Assembly: GCF_004005565.1 (NCBI RefSeq)
Contig: NZ_SADD01000001.1
Span: 930,001 to 994,000 of the forward strand
Direction of reading: 5' to 3'
Length of the DNA stretch: 64,000 nt
Source: Lujinxingia sediminis
Lineage (GTDB): Bacteria > Myxococcota_A > Bradymonadia > Bradymonadales > Bradymonadaceae
Both the position numbers and the translations under genes were made by a program. The notes beneath the pieces are model-generated. The model did no database searches, was not told the origin of the DNA, and worked only from the letters and a program-made list of their open reading frames with translations. This document shows positions 9,250 to 17,248 of the stretch, in pieces (positions within the stretch are counted from its first letter, which is position 1; every line of letters starts with the position of its first letter).

Positions 9250-10521
9250 CTAGCCGGCGTGTTCCAAAAGGCTGTGGGCGATGGCTGTGCCGGCCAGGTG
9301 ACCCGTGGTCCAGGCGTTCTGGAAGTTGAATCCGCCGGTGACCCCATCGATATCCAGAAGTTCACCGGTGATATAGGCGCCTTCGCAGATGCGACTCTCC
9401 ATGGTGCGCATATCCAGATCATCGGTTGGGACGCCGCCGGCGGTGACAAACTCGTCTTTGTGGGTGCTCTTGCCGGTGACGTTGAACGTCGCGTTGGTCA
9501 GCTGTGCGATGAGGGCGTCGCGGGGGCCGGCCTGCAACGTGGCCCAGGTTTGCTCTTCGTCGATGCGAGCGGCGGCCACCAGGCGTTGCCAGAGGCGTTT
9601 GGGAATGGCGTCAAATGGCGAGCGGGTATGGACATGACGGGTGCCCGCCGTGGCGCGTAATGCGGCGAAGGTGGCGGTGGGATCGGCGCCGTGGAGCCAG
9701 TCGACGCTGAGCGTGAAGGTGTAGTCGAGGGCGTGCAGTTTGCGTGCTCCCCAGGCCGAGAGTTTGAGAATGGCAGGAGCACTAAATCCACGATGGGTGA
9801 TCAGCAGTGGCCCCTCGTTCTCAAGGTCAGCGTCGTCGATGCGCACACTCACCGGGTCGACGGCGAGCCCCTGAAGATCGCGGATACGCCAGTCGTCGAC
9901 GTGAAAGGTGAAGAGGGAAGGGACGGGCTCGATGAGCCTGTGGCCGAGTTGTCTTGCGAGCTCGGAGCCTGCGCCGGCGCGGGCCCCGCCGGTCGCCAGC
10001 ACCACGAAATGCGCGTAGAGCGACTCGCCGCCTTTCAGAGTGACCTCGAAGCGCGGTGTCGTGGTTTCGCTCGTGTTGAGGGCTGCGAGGGAGCGCACAG
10101 CCGCGCGGGTGCGCACTTTTATGCCGGCGGCGTCGGCGGTGCCTCGCAGGACATCGATCACCGACTGGGAGCTGTCGGTGGTCGGGAACATGCGGCCGTC
10201 GGCCTCGGTCTTAAGCTCAAGGCCGTGCTCGGCGAACCAGGCCACCGTCTCCGCGACGCCGAAGCGGTGCAGCGGGCCGATAAGCGCTTTGTTGCCCCGG
10301 GGGTAGTTCGTCGCCATGCGCCTGGGCTCGAAACAATGGTGGGTCACGTTGCAGCGCCCCCCCCCGGAGATGCGCACTTTGTCGAGCACCCGCGAGGACT
10401 TCTCCAGGATCAGCACCCGGGGTGTCGCCCCATAAAGGGCGCTCTGCTCAGCGCAGGTGATGGCGGCGTAGAAGCCGGCTGCGCCGCCGCCGATGACGAT
10501 CAGATCGTAGTGTTGGGTCAT
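9250..10521 (-). CDS. HI0933/BaiN-type FAD-dependent oxidoreductase
   Basis: A flavoprotein of about 423 residues. The N terminus has the dinucleotide-binding loop VIGGGAAGFYAA and the family signature RISGGGRCNVTHH (usually SGGGRCNVTN). The C terminus repeats the FAD contact pattern (GELLDIDGVTGGFNFQNAW). The family (YhiN/BaiN) covers poorly understood flavoproteins; some reduce bile-acid-type enones. I prefer the ATG at 10521 to the GTG at 10527; neither has a strong ribosome site. A hairpin separates it from the upstream EI24 gene. Confidence 0.88.
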   Translation of the reverse strand: MTQHYDLIVIGGGAAGFYAAITCAEQSALYGATPRVLILEKSSRVLDKVRISGGGRCNVTHHCFEPRRMATNYPRGNKALIGPLHRFGVAETVAWFAEHGLELKTEADGRMFPTTDSSQSVIDVLRGTADAAGIKVRTRAAVRSLAALNTSETTTPRFEVTLKGGESLYAHFVVLATGGARAGAGSELARQLGHRLIEPVPSLFTFHVDDWRIRDLQGLAVDPVSVRIDDADLENEGPLLITHRGFSAPAILKLSAWGARKLHALDYTFTLSVDWLHGADPTATFAALRATAGTRHVHTRSPFDAIPKRLWQRLVAAARIDEEQTWATLQAGPRDALIAQLTNATFNVTGKSTHKDEFVTAGGVPTDDLDMRTMESRICEGAYITGELLDIDGVTGGFNFQNAWTTGHLAGTAIAHSLLEHAG

Positions 10522-10536
10522 GGTCACGACTCATCG

Positions 10537-10565
10537 GCGCACACGCAGGCAAACCCTGTGTGCGC
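10537..10565 (-). other. Intercistronic hairpin between the EI24-like and BaiN-like genes
   Basis: GCGCACAC-G-CAGG pairs with CCTGTGTGCGC around a 3-5 nt loop, with a single bulged base. It lies in the 75-nt gap between the two minus-strand genes. No T run follows, so it is more likely an RNA-processing or stability hairpin than a full terminator. Confidence 0.5.
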
Positions 10566-10602
10566 ACCGTCGTATGGCAGTGGGGAGGGGGAAGCGATGG
10601 GA

Positions 10603-11433
10603 TCAGGTGGGCGGCGTCGTGGGGCGTTCCTCGCGAAGCTCAATGCCCAGCATCGTGCCCCCTACCACAGCCACTGGCATCACCAAAAGGTTGACCACCG
10701 GAATGAGCATCAAGAGCGTGCTCCCCAGGCCAAAGCCGCCGGCCAGGTCGAGCTGCGCGCGCACCCGGGTGATTTTTTCTTTGAGCGAATAGCCCTCGCG
10801 ATCGAGGGCGGCATCGCTGTATTCAAAGGCCAAAAAGACCGCGCTGATCATGGTCCCCAGCACCGTGTTCAGCAGGCTCCCCAGCCCCGGAATCAGATGC
10901 AGAAAGAGCAGCGGGAAGATGCAGGCCAGGTAGGCTGTGAGGGTGAGCAGGCTGATGGCGATCGAGCGCAGGATGCCCGTTGCCATCGACTCCCCATCGC
11001 GGGCGTTGGCAACTCTGCCGCAAAGCTCCCGTTCGGTGATCACGGAGAGCTGATCGTTAAAGGGGCTGGCGACGACGCCCGCGACCATCAGCACCGCAAC
11101 GTAGGAGAGCACCACCGAGGCCAGCAGCACCACGCCGAGTACCGCGTACCAGACGATCTGCAGCCAGGTTGCCTCGGGCCGGGCCCACAGCCAGCCCAGG
11201 AGATCCGGGGCGTTCATCACCAGGGCGACCGCAGTGATGGCAAAGAGCACGATGTTGATTAGCGCCGGGATGATCATCCAGGGCCACATCATCGAGTGAG
11301 CGGCGATAAAACGCATCGCTTTGAGCGGGAGCTTGATACCACCGATGAAGCGGCGCACGCCCGATTGGCCGCGAAGTGCACGAAGGTCATCGAGGACTGT
11401 CGGTTCGGCGAGGGGGGCGGTGGCAGGTTGCAT
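10603..11433 (-). CDS. EI24/CysZ-like integral membrane protein
   Basis: A protein of about 276 residues with five or so hydrophobic segments (about 45-75, 95-125, 160-200, 225-255). The pattern KLPLKAMRFIAAHSMMWPWMI and the central VASPFNDQLS followed by a long loop are typical of EI24-domain proteins, which include the sulfate permease CysZ. No sulfur genes are nearby, so transport of sulfate should not be assumed. The ATG at 11433 was chosen because the longer frame adds a Pro-rich, non-conserved 24 residues. Confidence 0.75.
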   Translation of the reverse strand: MQPATAPLAEPTVLDDLRALRGQSGVRRFIGGIKLPLKAMRFIAAHSMMWPWMIIPALINIVLFAITAVALVMNAPDLLGWLWARPEATWLQIVWYAVLGVVLLASVVLSYVAVLMVAGVVASPFNDQLSVITERELCGRVANARDGESMATGILRSIAISLLTLTAYLACIFPLLFLHLIPGLGSLLNTVLGTMISAVFLAFEYSDAALDREGYSLKEKITRVRAQLDLAGGFGLGSTLLMLIPVVNLLVMPVAVVGGTMLGIELREERPTTPPT

Positions 11434-11553
11434 GGCAGGTCTCGCGAGGGGGGGAGGGTGCGTGGGCGTGTAGGGGGCTGGCCGGTATGTGCACACGTTC
11501 AACAAAGGCGGGCACGTGTCTCAATGACCCCCGGACAACTCGTGAGGGCGACC

Positions 11554-12435
11554 ATGATTCACCTGCAAGGCACAACCTACGCGGTACGTGATCTCAACGA
11601 AGCGCGGCGATGGTATCAGGAATGGCTCCAGCGCTCACCTGCGGTGGAGGGCGCCTCCGAGGTGCGATTTGAGGTGGGGGCGGGTTGGCTGGTTCTCGTC
11701 GAAGATCGCGCTGGCAAAGCCCTATCGGGCTGTTCTGCCCGGTGGCAGGTCGAGGATGTTGAGGGCACCTGGGAGCGCCTGCTGGAGCTCGGGGCCGAGG
11801 CCGTTGAGAAACCCTGCATGGGTGAGGATGGCGTGTGGGGTGCCCTTGTCTGCGATCCTTTCGGCAATCGTCTGGAGCTTGTTGAGGGGATGGGCGTGCC
11901 GGGGCCTGTGAGGATAGCGGCAGCCGGTGAGTCGACGCGAGCCATCGAGGTGGAGCGCATCATCTCGGCGCCGCGCACACGCGTCTGGCAGGCCTGGACA
12001 CACCAGGATGAGCTTGGGAGTTGGTTTGGACGTGATGCGTACGTGGAGCTCAGGGTGGGCGGGCCCTTTGAGATCTACATGCTGGCTGAGCCCTCCGGGT
12101 TTCGGGGCAGCGAGGGCTGCCGGGTGCTCAGTTATCTGGAGGAGCGCATGCTCAGTTTTAGCTGGAATGCGCCGCCCGATCATCCCACGCGTCTCTGGCA
12201 GACCCGTGTGGTGGTGGAGCTCTCGGATATCGACAGCGTACAGTCGGTCTCTCGCCTGCGCCTTACCCACACCGGTTGGCCGAGCCTGGATGGCGATGAG
12301 GCGCAAAAAGCCGCCGCGTCGGGAGAGCCCGACGCGGCGGAGTGGGACGCGACCTTTGCCTACTTTCAGCGGGCCTGGCCGAAGGTGATGACCGCGTTGG
12401 AGCGTCACCTGGGAGGCTCGGCCGGCCATAGTTAA
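11554..12435 (+). CDS. Fusion of a VOC domain and an AHSA1-type SRPBCC domain
   Basis: A 293-residue, two-domain protein. Residues about 1-115 form a VOC domain (TYAVRDLNEARRWYQEWL ... GALVCDPFGNRLELVEG). Residues about 135-290 form an AHSA1/SRPBCC domain (EVERIISAPRTRVWQAWT, ELGSWFGRD, and the terminal helix FAYFQRAWPKVMTALERHL). Separate VOC and AHSA1 genes often neighbour each other; here they are joined. The ATG at 11554 has GAGGG 6 nt upstream; an in-frame ATG at 11524 is the alternative. Its TAA directly abuts the stop codon of the convergent Cys-rich lipoprotein gene. Confidence 0.82.
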   Translation: MIHLQGTTYAVRDLNEARRWYQEWLQRSPAVEGASEVRFEVGAGWLVLVEDRAGKALSGCSARWQVEDVEGTWERLLELGAEAVEKPCMGEDGVWGALVCDPFGNRLELVEGMGVPGPVRIAAAGESTRAIEVERIISAPRTRVWQAWTHQDELGSWFGRDAYVELRVGGPFEIYMLAEPSGFRGSEGCRVLSYLEERMLSFSWNAPPDHPTRLWQTRVVVELSDIDSVQSVSRLRLTHTGWPSLDGDEAQKAAASGEPDAAEWDATFAYFQRAWPKVMTALERHLGGSAGHS

Positions 12436-14001
12436 CTAGTTGTAGCAGAGATTGGTAACGTCTCCGCGGCAGCAGAACCCATCGCCATCGCCGGAGCAGG
12501 TGCGCAAGGTTGGGCAACCGCCGCAGCTGATGGTGCGCTCGGCGCCGCAGTTGTCGGTCACGGTGTGCTCGCCACAGCGGTAGTTGTAGTGGTCGCACAA
12601 ATCGTTGTTGCTGGCGGGACTACAGCAGGTCAGATCGGAGGCGCAGACGTTCTGCCCGTTGCAGGCATTGCTGCCGCCGCAGTCGACATCGCGAGTCGCA
12701 CCGCAGTTGTCGACATGATCGAGGATCATGCCGCATGCAGCTCCCTGGTCGTCGCAGATATCCTCGTCAGTCTGGGGCTGGCAGGCCTCGCACTGGTTCT
12801 GATCGTTGCAGCTGTCGTTGCCGGGGCATGTGCCGCAATCAAGAGTGCGAGGTTGGCCGCAGTTATCGGAAGGCAGCTCCAGGGTGCCGCATGCGGCTCC
12901 CTTGTCGGCGCAGTAGGTCTCGTCGAGGATGGGGTTGCAGACGCATTGATTGTCCAGCGAGCAATTCTCGCCAGTGCCGGTGCAGAGGCCGCAGTTGATG
13001 GTGCGCTCGTCACCGCAGTTGTTGTCGGCGGTCACATTGCCGCACTGCGCGTCGTTGTCTGCGCAGAAGGACTCCTGGGACTGAGCCGGGCAGAAACACT
13101 GGTTATCGTCAGTGCAGGACTCCCCGGTACCGGTGCACGTGCCGCAATTCAGAACGCGCTCGTCACCGCAGTTGTCGGTCACGGTGAGGGCACCGCATTG
13201 GGCGGAATAGTCGTCGCAGAGCTCCTCATCGGAGAGGGCCGTGCAGACGCAGCGGTTGTCCAGGGTGCAGCTCTCCCCGGTTCCCTGGCAGCTGCCGCAG
13301 TTGATCTCGCGGGTCTGACCGCAGCCGTCGACCACGCTGCGCGTGTCGCATTCCACATTGTTTTGCTCGCAGAGCTCAGTGATCGATTCACCGGGGCAGG
13401 TGCAGCGGTTGTCTGCGCCGCAGATGTCGCCGTCCGGGCAGGTGCCGCAGGTGACGGTGCGCTCCTCGCCGCAGTTATCCGGGGCGATAACGACACCGCA
13501 GTCGGTCGCCAGGCGAGCGCAGAAGGCGACGTTATCTTCGGGCTGGCAGACGCAGACGCCGCTCTCGCAGAGCTCGTTGTCTTCGCAGGTGCCGCAGTTC
13601 AGGGTGCGCGCCGTGCCGCAATCATCGACCACCTCGAAGGGGCCACAGCCGATCGCGCCCTCGTCGCAGAGCTCCTGATCTGTGGGAGGTTCGCAGCCTG
13701 CGTCGGTGTCCGGGAGATCGGTATCTGTGTCCGGGAGATCGGTGTCCGCATCGGGAAGATCGGTGTCCGCATCGGGAAGATCGGTGTCGGCGTCCGGGGT
13801 GCCGATGTCGAGGTCATCGACAGCGACCCAGAAGCCGTTCTGGCAGGTTGCGCCATCGCGCTCTTCCCCTTCGTTTTCGCATCGGATCTCAGCGAAACTT
13901 GCAGGCTCAAAGGAGCAGGCCGAAAGGCCAAGGAGTGTGAGCAGGCTCAGGGCGCGCAGAACGCGGGTGAAAGGGCGACTTTGGGTGGCGAGATTCGACA
14001 C
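12436..14001 (-). CDS. Cys-rich repeat lipoprotein with an Asp-rich tether
   Basis: An exported protein of about 521 residues. It has a hydrophobic signal and lipobox LSAC, an acidic linker of five TDLPDAD-like heptads, and eight tandem units of about 50 residues ending in a truncated ninth (RGDVTNLCYN). Each unit has the frame LC(D)xxxxxCGxxxxxDNCG, then RTxNCGTC, then ESCxxDNQCVC, giving 7-8 cysteines per unit, so it is probably a disulfide-stapled rod outside the cell. I chose GTG at 14001, which has GGAG 6 nt upstream; the longer ATG at 14034 has no ribosome site but cannot be excluded. The FrnE/DsbA-like gene upstream on the same strand could serve its disulfides, though that protein lacks a signal peptide. 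Function unknown. Confidence 0.8.
   Translation of the reverse strand: MSNLATQSRPFTRVLRALSLLTLLGLSACSFEPASFAEIRCENEGEERDGATCQNGFWVAVDDLDIGTPDADTDLPDADTDLPDADTDLPDTDTDLPDTDAGCEPPTDQELCDEGAIGCGPFEVVDDCGTARTLNCGTCEDNELCESGVCVCQPEDNVAFCARLATDCGVVIAPDNCGEERTVTCGTCPDGDICGADNRCTCPGESITELCEQNNVECDTRSVVDGCGQTREINCGSCQGTGESCTLDNRCVCTALSDEELCDDYSAQCGALTVTDNCGDERVLNCGTCTGTGESCTDDNQCFCPAQSQESFCADNDAQCGNVTADNNCGDERTINCGLCTGTGENCSLDNQCVCNPILDETYCADKGAACGTLELPSDNCGQPRTLDCGTCPGNDSCNDQNQCEACQPQTDEDICDDQGAACGMILDHVDNCGATRDVDCGGSNACNGQNVCASDLTCCSPASNNDLCDHYNYRCGEHTVTDNCGAERTISCGGCPTLRTCSGDGDGFCCRGDVTNLCYN
13704..13800 (-). repeat. 21-bp tandem repeat encoding the TDLPDAD tether
   Basis: About five in-frame copies of a 21-nt unit (plus strand GATCGGTGTCCGCATCGGGAA-like, one base difference between most copies) inside the lipoprotein gene. 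In-frame repeats of this kind change tether length by whole heptads when they slip. Confidence 0.8.
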
Positions 14002-14152
14002 AGCGAGCTCCGAGGCAGTTGGCACGCGTGGCATAGCAGGTACACAACGGGAAGATTTGGTACGTCAAGGCTAGCGCGAGATGCGGCCCATGCCAACGAA
14101 ACTCGCTATGTCAGTGAGAGCGGGAGGATTCTCGCCAGGTACTCCAGACCGT

Positions 14153-14866
14153 TCAGCTCTCGACGGCGCATCCCTCATCGGTGCAGGTGGCGTCGTCTTC
14201 GGTGGTCGCCGGGGTGTCGCCCGGGTGGTGATGCAGCGCGTCTTCCAGAACCTGCAGGAAGGTGGCCGGCGGCTGGGCGCCGCTGATACCGAGTCGGCGA
14301 TCGATCACAAAGAATGGAACGCCGCGGATGCCGAGTTCGCCAGCGAGGGCCTGGTCTTCGCGGACCGCGCGGGAGGTGGCGTCGTCGTTGAGCGCGCGTT
14401 CTGCTTCCCCGCGTTCCAGGCCGACTTCTTCGGCCAGGGCAAGGATCTCCTGCGGATCGCCGATGGCTTTGCCTTCGGTGAAGTAGGCTTTGAGCAGGCG
14501 CTCCTTCATCACGTCGCCAAGGCCGGCTTTCTGCGCGGCGTGAATGAGGCGGTGAGCGTTGAAGGTGTTGCCGCTTTTGGCGGTGTCTAAGTGAAACGTG
14601 AGGCCTTCGTCGCGGGCGGCGTCGCTGACCTGGGTTTGAATCTCGCGGGCGCGCGCGACGCTCATGCCGTACTTTTTGGCGAGATGTTCGGCCATGGGTT
14701 CGGTACGCTGTGGCGGGGCGTTGGGGTCGAGCTCAAAGCTGCGCCAGGCGATCTCCACCTCAACCTCGGGGTGGGCGATGCGGAAGTCGCTGAGCGCGCT
14801 CTCGAAGCGGCGCTTTCCGATGTAGCACCAGGGGCAGACGACGTCGGACCAGATTTCGATCAGCAT
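14153..14866 (-). CDS. FrnE-like DsbA-family oxidoreductase
   Basis: A 237-residue thioredoxin-fold protein. It has an active-site CPWC at residues 12-15 (SDVVCPWCYIGKRRFE) and the family tail GIRGVPFFVIDRRLGISGAQ containing the cis-Pro (VPFF). These are marks of the FrnE / 2-hydroxychromene-isomerase-like branch, usually cytoplasmic. No signal peptide is present. The ATG follows a poor GAG site; the reading frame stays open 5' but only into sequence antisense-compatible with rsgA. The last residues (CTDEGCAVES) add two more Cys, which may matter for redox cycling. The gene lies 22 nt after rsgA on the same strand. Confidence 0.88.
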   Translation of the reverse strand: MLIEIWSDVVCPWCYIGKRRFESALSDFRIAHPEVEVEIAWRSFELDPNAPPQRTEPMAEHLAKKYGMSVARAREIQTQVSDAARDEGLTFHLDTAKSGNTFNAHRLIHAAQKAGLGDVMKERLLKAYFTEGKAIGDPQEILALAEEVGLERGEAERALNDDATSRAVREDQALAGELGIRGVPFFVIDRRLGISGAQPPATFLQVLEDALHHHPGDTPATTEDDATCTDEGCAVES

Positions 14867-14888
14867 AGGATTCTCGGGGGTGTGGGGC

Positions 14889-16022
14889 TTAGCGATCCCA
14901 GTGTTTGCGGCGGGAGCCTTTGCGGGTGCGAAGTTTGTTTTGTTTGCCGCGCTCTCGCCGGGCGTTGAGGCGCTCGGTGCTCTCGGCGGCCAGGGCTTCG
15001 GTTTCGGCGAGTTCTTCGAGGGCGCGCAGGTAGCGGGCGTAGCGATCGTCGTCGATGGTCCCGTCGGCGAGCGCTGCGAGCAGGCCGCAGCCGGGCTCAT
15101 CGACGTGGGTGCAGTCTCGGAAGTGACAGGATTCGGAGGCGGCGTGGATCTCGGGGAAGAGCCTTGCGACCCCTTCGCGCGCGTCCCACAGGCCAAACTC
15201 ACGCATGCCGGGGGTGTCGATGATGAGGGCACCACCCGGCGCTCGCCAGAGCTCGCGTCGCGTCGTGGTGTGACGGCCGCGGTCGTCGGTGTGGCGCACA
15301 TCGCCGGTGGCCAGCCGGTCGGTTTGAAGGATGCTGTTGGCGATGGTGGATTTGCCCACTCCCGAGGAGCCGACGAGCGCCACGGATGTTCCCGAAGTCA
15401 GATAGGGTGAAAGTGCGTCGATGCCGCCCGGCTCAAGCGCGCAGGTGAAGAGGACGGGAACATCAACGCCGAGCTCTTCGATGAGCGCGTCGATCGCATT
15501 GCGCTCGTGCTCGCGGTCGGTCTTGTTGATGACGATCACCGGCGCAATGCCAGCGGCGAGGCTGCCGATGAGGTAGCGCTCCAGACGGCCCAGGTTGAGA
15601 TCGTAGCCGATGGCGGTGACGATGAAGAGGTAGTCCAGGTTGCACACCACGACCTGAGCGCGGCCCTGACGGCCTGAGGCGCGCCGTAGAAGGGCGCTCT
15701 TACGGGGCAGCACCTCGGTGATGCCCGGGGTGCCCTCGCGGACCACCAGCGCAACCCAGTCGCCGACCGCGGGTTGGGCGGTGGAGTCAAGCTCGGTGCC
15801 TTCAAGCCTCGCGAGGGTGGGGGCGTCGATGGCCGCGGCGTTTTCCACCACAAAAAAACCGCCGCGCTCCACCGAGGCTACGCGGGCCGGACGGGTGTCA
15901 GGGCTGGCGAGGCGCAAGAAGTCGGCTTCCAGCGCGTCGTTCCAGCCTAGCTCAAGAAGCCCTTGACGTTGCTCCGAGGTTACTCGCAGCGCCGAGTTGG
16001 CTGTGGGGTCGTGTTCGGTCAT
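14889..16022 (-). CDS. rsgA: Ribosome small-subunit-dependent GTPase A
   Basis: A 377-residue circularly permuted GTPase that assists late 30S ribosome maturation. The order is OB-fold (about 55-125), then NKTD (G4), then the P-loop GSSGVGKST (G1), and DTPGMREFGL (G3), as in RsgA/YjeQ. A C-terminal zinc knuckle follows (CHFRDCTHVDEPGC) and then a basic tail (ARRERGKQNKLRTRKGSRRK). The N terminus is longer than in E. coli and belongs to the long-form branch. ATG start with a weak ribosome site; upstream of the DsbA-like gene and likely co-transcribed. Confidence 0.95.
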   Translation of the reverse strand: MTEHDPTANSALRVTSEQRQGLLELGWNDALEADFLRLASPDTRPARVASVERGGFFVVENAAAIDAPTLARLEGTELDSTAQPAVGDWVALVVREGTPGITEVLPRKSALLRRASGRQGRAQVVVCNLDYLFIVTAIGYDLNLGRLERYLIGSLAAGIAPVIVINKTDREHERNAIDALIEELGVDVPVLFTCALEPGGIDALSPYLTSGTSVALVGSSGVGKSTIANSILQTDRLATGDVRHTDDRGRHTTTRRELWRAPGGALIIDTPGMREFGLWDAREGVARLFPEIHAASESCHFRDCTHVDEPGCGLLAALADGTIDDDRYARYLRALEELAETEALAAESTERLNARRERGKQNKLRTRKGSRRKHWDR

Positions 16023-16144
16023 AGATGCCTGGGATGGTGCATGGTCAGGGCGCGAGCAGGCGCTCAGGGCGCACTTCTCGCGCGATTAACGGCCGGGGTA
16101 GATGTTCTATGCCCGAAGCCTGAGATGATGCGGAAGTTTGCGCT

Positions 16145-17062
16145 TCAGGGTGATGCGACGTCGCCGTCATCTTCGGCGAAGAGCAGCTGAACGTGCTCCT
16201 CTCGACTCAAAAAGTCGATCAACGCCCGGATGCGCTGCGCCAGATGTCGGCTCGCCGGCCAGAAGAGCGAAAAACGGCCGGTGGCGCTGCCGATCTCGGG
16301 CAGGACGCGGGTGAGCAGTCCGGCGCGCACATGGTCGCGAGCAAAGAAGGTGGGAACTTCCCCGATGCCTGCGCCTGCGATCAAGAGCTGAACGACCAGC
16401 CCAAAGTCGTTGACGCGCATGATGGGCTGGGGGATGTGCGGGTCGAAGACGCTGTGTCGCTCCCGTAGCATCGTCTGGTGTGCCACGACGCGGTGGGTTT
16501 GAAGATCGTCAACGCGCGCCGGGGTGCCGTGCACGTTGAGGTAGGCCGGGCTTGCGTAGAGGCCGCGCTCCACCCGGGTGAGCGGGCGGATCATCAGGCC
16601 GGTGTCGTCGGGAAGGTTCGGGCCGTGAGCGCGGATGGCGGCGTCAAAGCCCTCTTCCACCAGGTCGACGACGCGGTTGGTCAGCTCGATGCGAAGTTCG
16701 ATGTCGGGGAAGTTCGCTTCAAAGCGCGTCATCAATTCGGCGAAGCCAGCCATCGCCCCGAAGTCATGCGGTGCGGTCATGCGCAAGATGCCGGTGGGTT
16801 TGAGGGCCGTGTCGGCCAGAGCGCGCTCCACCTGGGAGAGCTCGCGGATCGCCGGCGCGCTGCGGGCGTAAAGGTGGCGGCCATCGGCGCTGAGTGTGTT
16901 GCCCTGGTTGGAGCGGTGCACAAGCGTCACCCCCAGGGCCTCCTCCAGGCGAGCGACGCGGCGGCTGATCGTGGAGCGGGGTACGCCGAGTTCGTCGGCC
17001 GCCGCGCTCATCGTCTCGGTCTCGGCGACGACGACAAAGGTCTGCAGATCGGTGAGGTTCAT
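16145..17062 (-). CDS. LysR-family transcriptional regulator
   Basis: A 305-residue regulator. The N-terminal winged helix (residues 1-60) has the standard pattern LQTFVVVAETETMSAAADEL then STISRRVARLEEALGVTLVHR. The effector-binding domain (about 90-295) follows. The overall string MNLTDLQTFV...FPDIELRIELTNRVVDLVEEGFDAAIR is typical of the branch that often controls quinone or redox genes. The target is not evident: the next genes downstream are rsgA and dsbA-like on the same strand. GGAG precedes the ATG. Confidence 0.92.
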   Translation of the reverse strand: MNLTDLQTFVVVAETETMSAAADELGVPRSTISRRVARLEEALGVTLVHRSNQGNTLSADGRHLYARSAPAIRELSQVERALADTALKPTGILRMTAPHDFGAMAGFAELMTRFEANFPDIELRIELTNRVVDLVEEGFDAAIRAHGPNLPDDTGLMIRPLTRVERGLYASPAYLNVHGTPARVDDLQTHRVVAHQTMLRERHSVFDPHIPQPIMRVNDFGLVVQLLIAGAGIGEVPTFFARDHVRAGLLTRVLPEIGSATGRFSLFWPASRHLAQRIRALIDFLSREEHVQLLFAEDDGDVASP

Positions 17063-17190
17063 CGCGCGCTCCGTCTGGTGACGTGGGGCAAAAGGGGGGC
17101 AGGGGAGCTAAGGTGCGGGTAACTTGCAGAAAAGGTGGGGGGCGCGTCAACTCCGGGGAGGTCGGGCGTACGACCGAGAGAGGGGGCATG

Positions 17191-17223
17191 AAAAAACCGC
17201 CGGGCGGGGCGCGGCGGTTTTTT
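17191..17223. terminator. Bidirectional rho-independent terminator
   Basis: A perfect stem AAAAAACCGCCG / CGGCGGTTTTTT around a 9-nt loop, so it has a T run on both strands. On the minus strand it lies 26 nt past the stop of the ThDP enzyme (17249-19006) and insulates it from the LysR gene. Confidence 0.9.
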
Positions 17224-17248
17224 CAATCGTTCAGATCATCCTGTCAAC

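Noticed and set aside
9691-11262. 523-codon plus-strand open frame over the BaiN-like and EI24-like genes
   Set aside because: It spans two real minus-strand genes and an intergenic hairpin, with no family features.
12565-14286. 573-codon plus-strand open frame opposite the Cys-repeat lipoprotein gene
   Set aside because: It is a mirror of a GC-rich repeat gene; composition is Ala/Val/Gly low-complexity and it lacks any domain. The minus-strand gene has lipobox and repeats.
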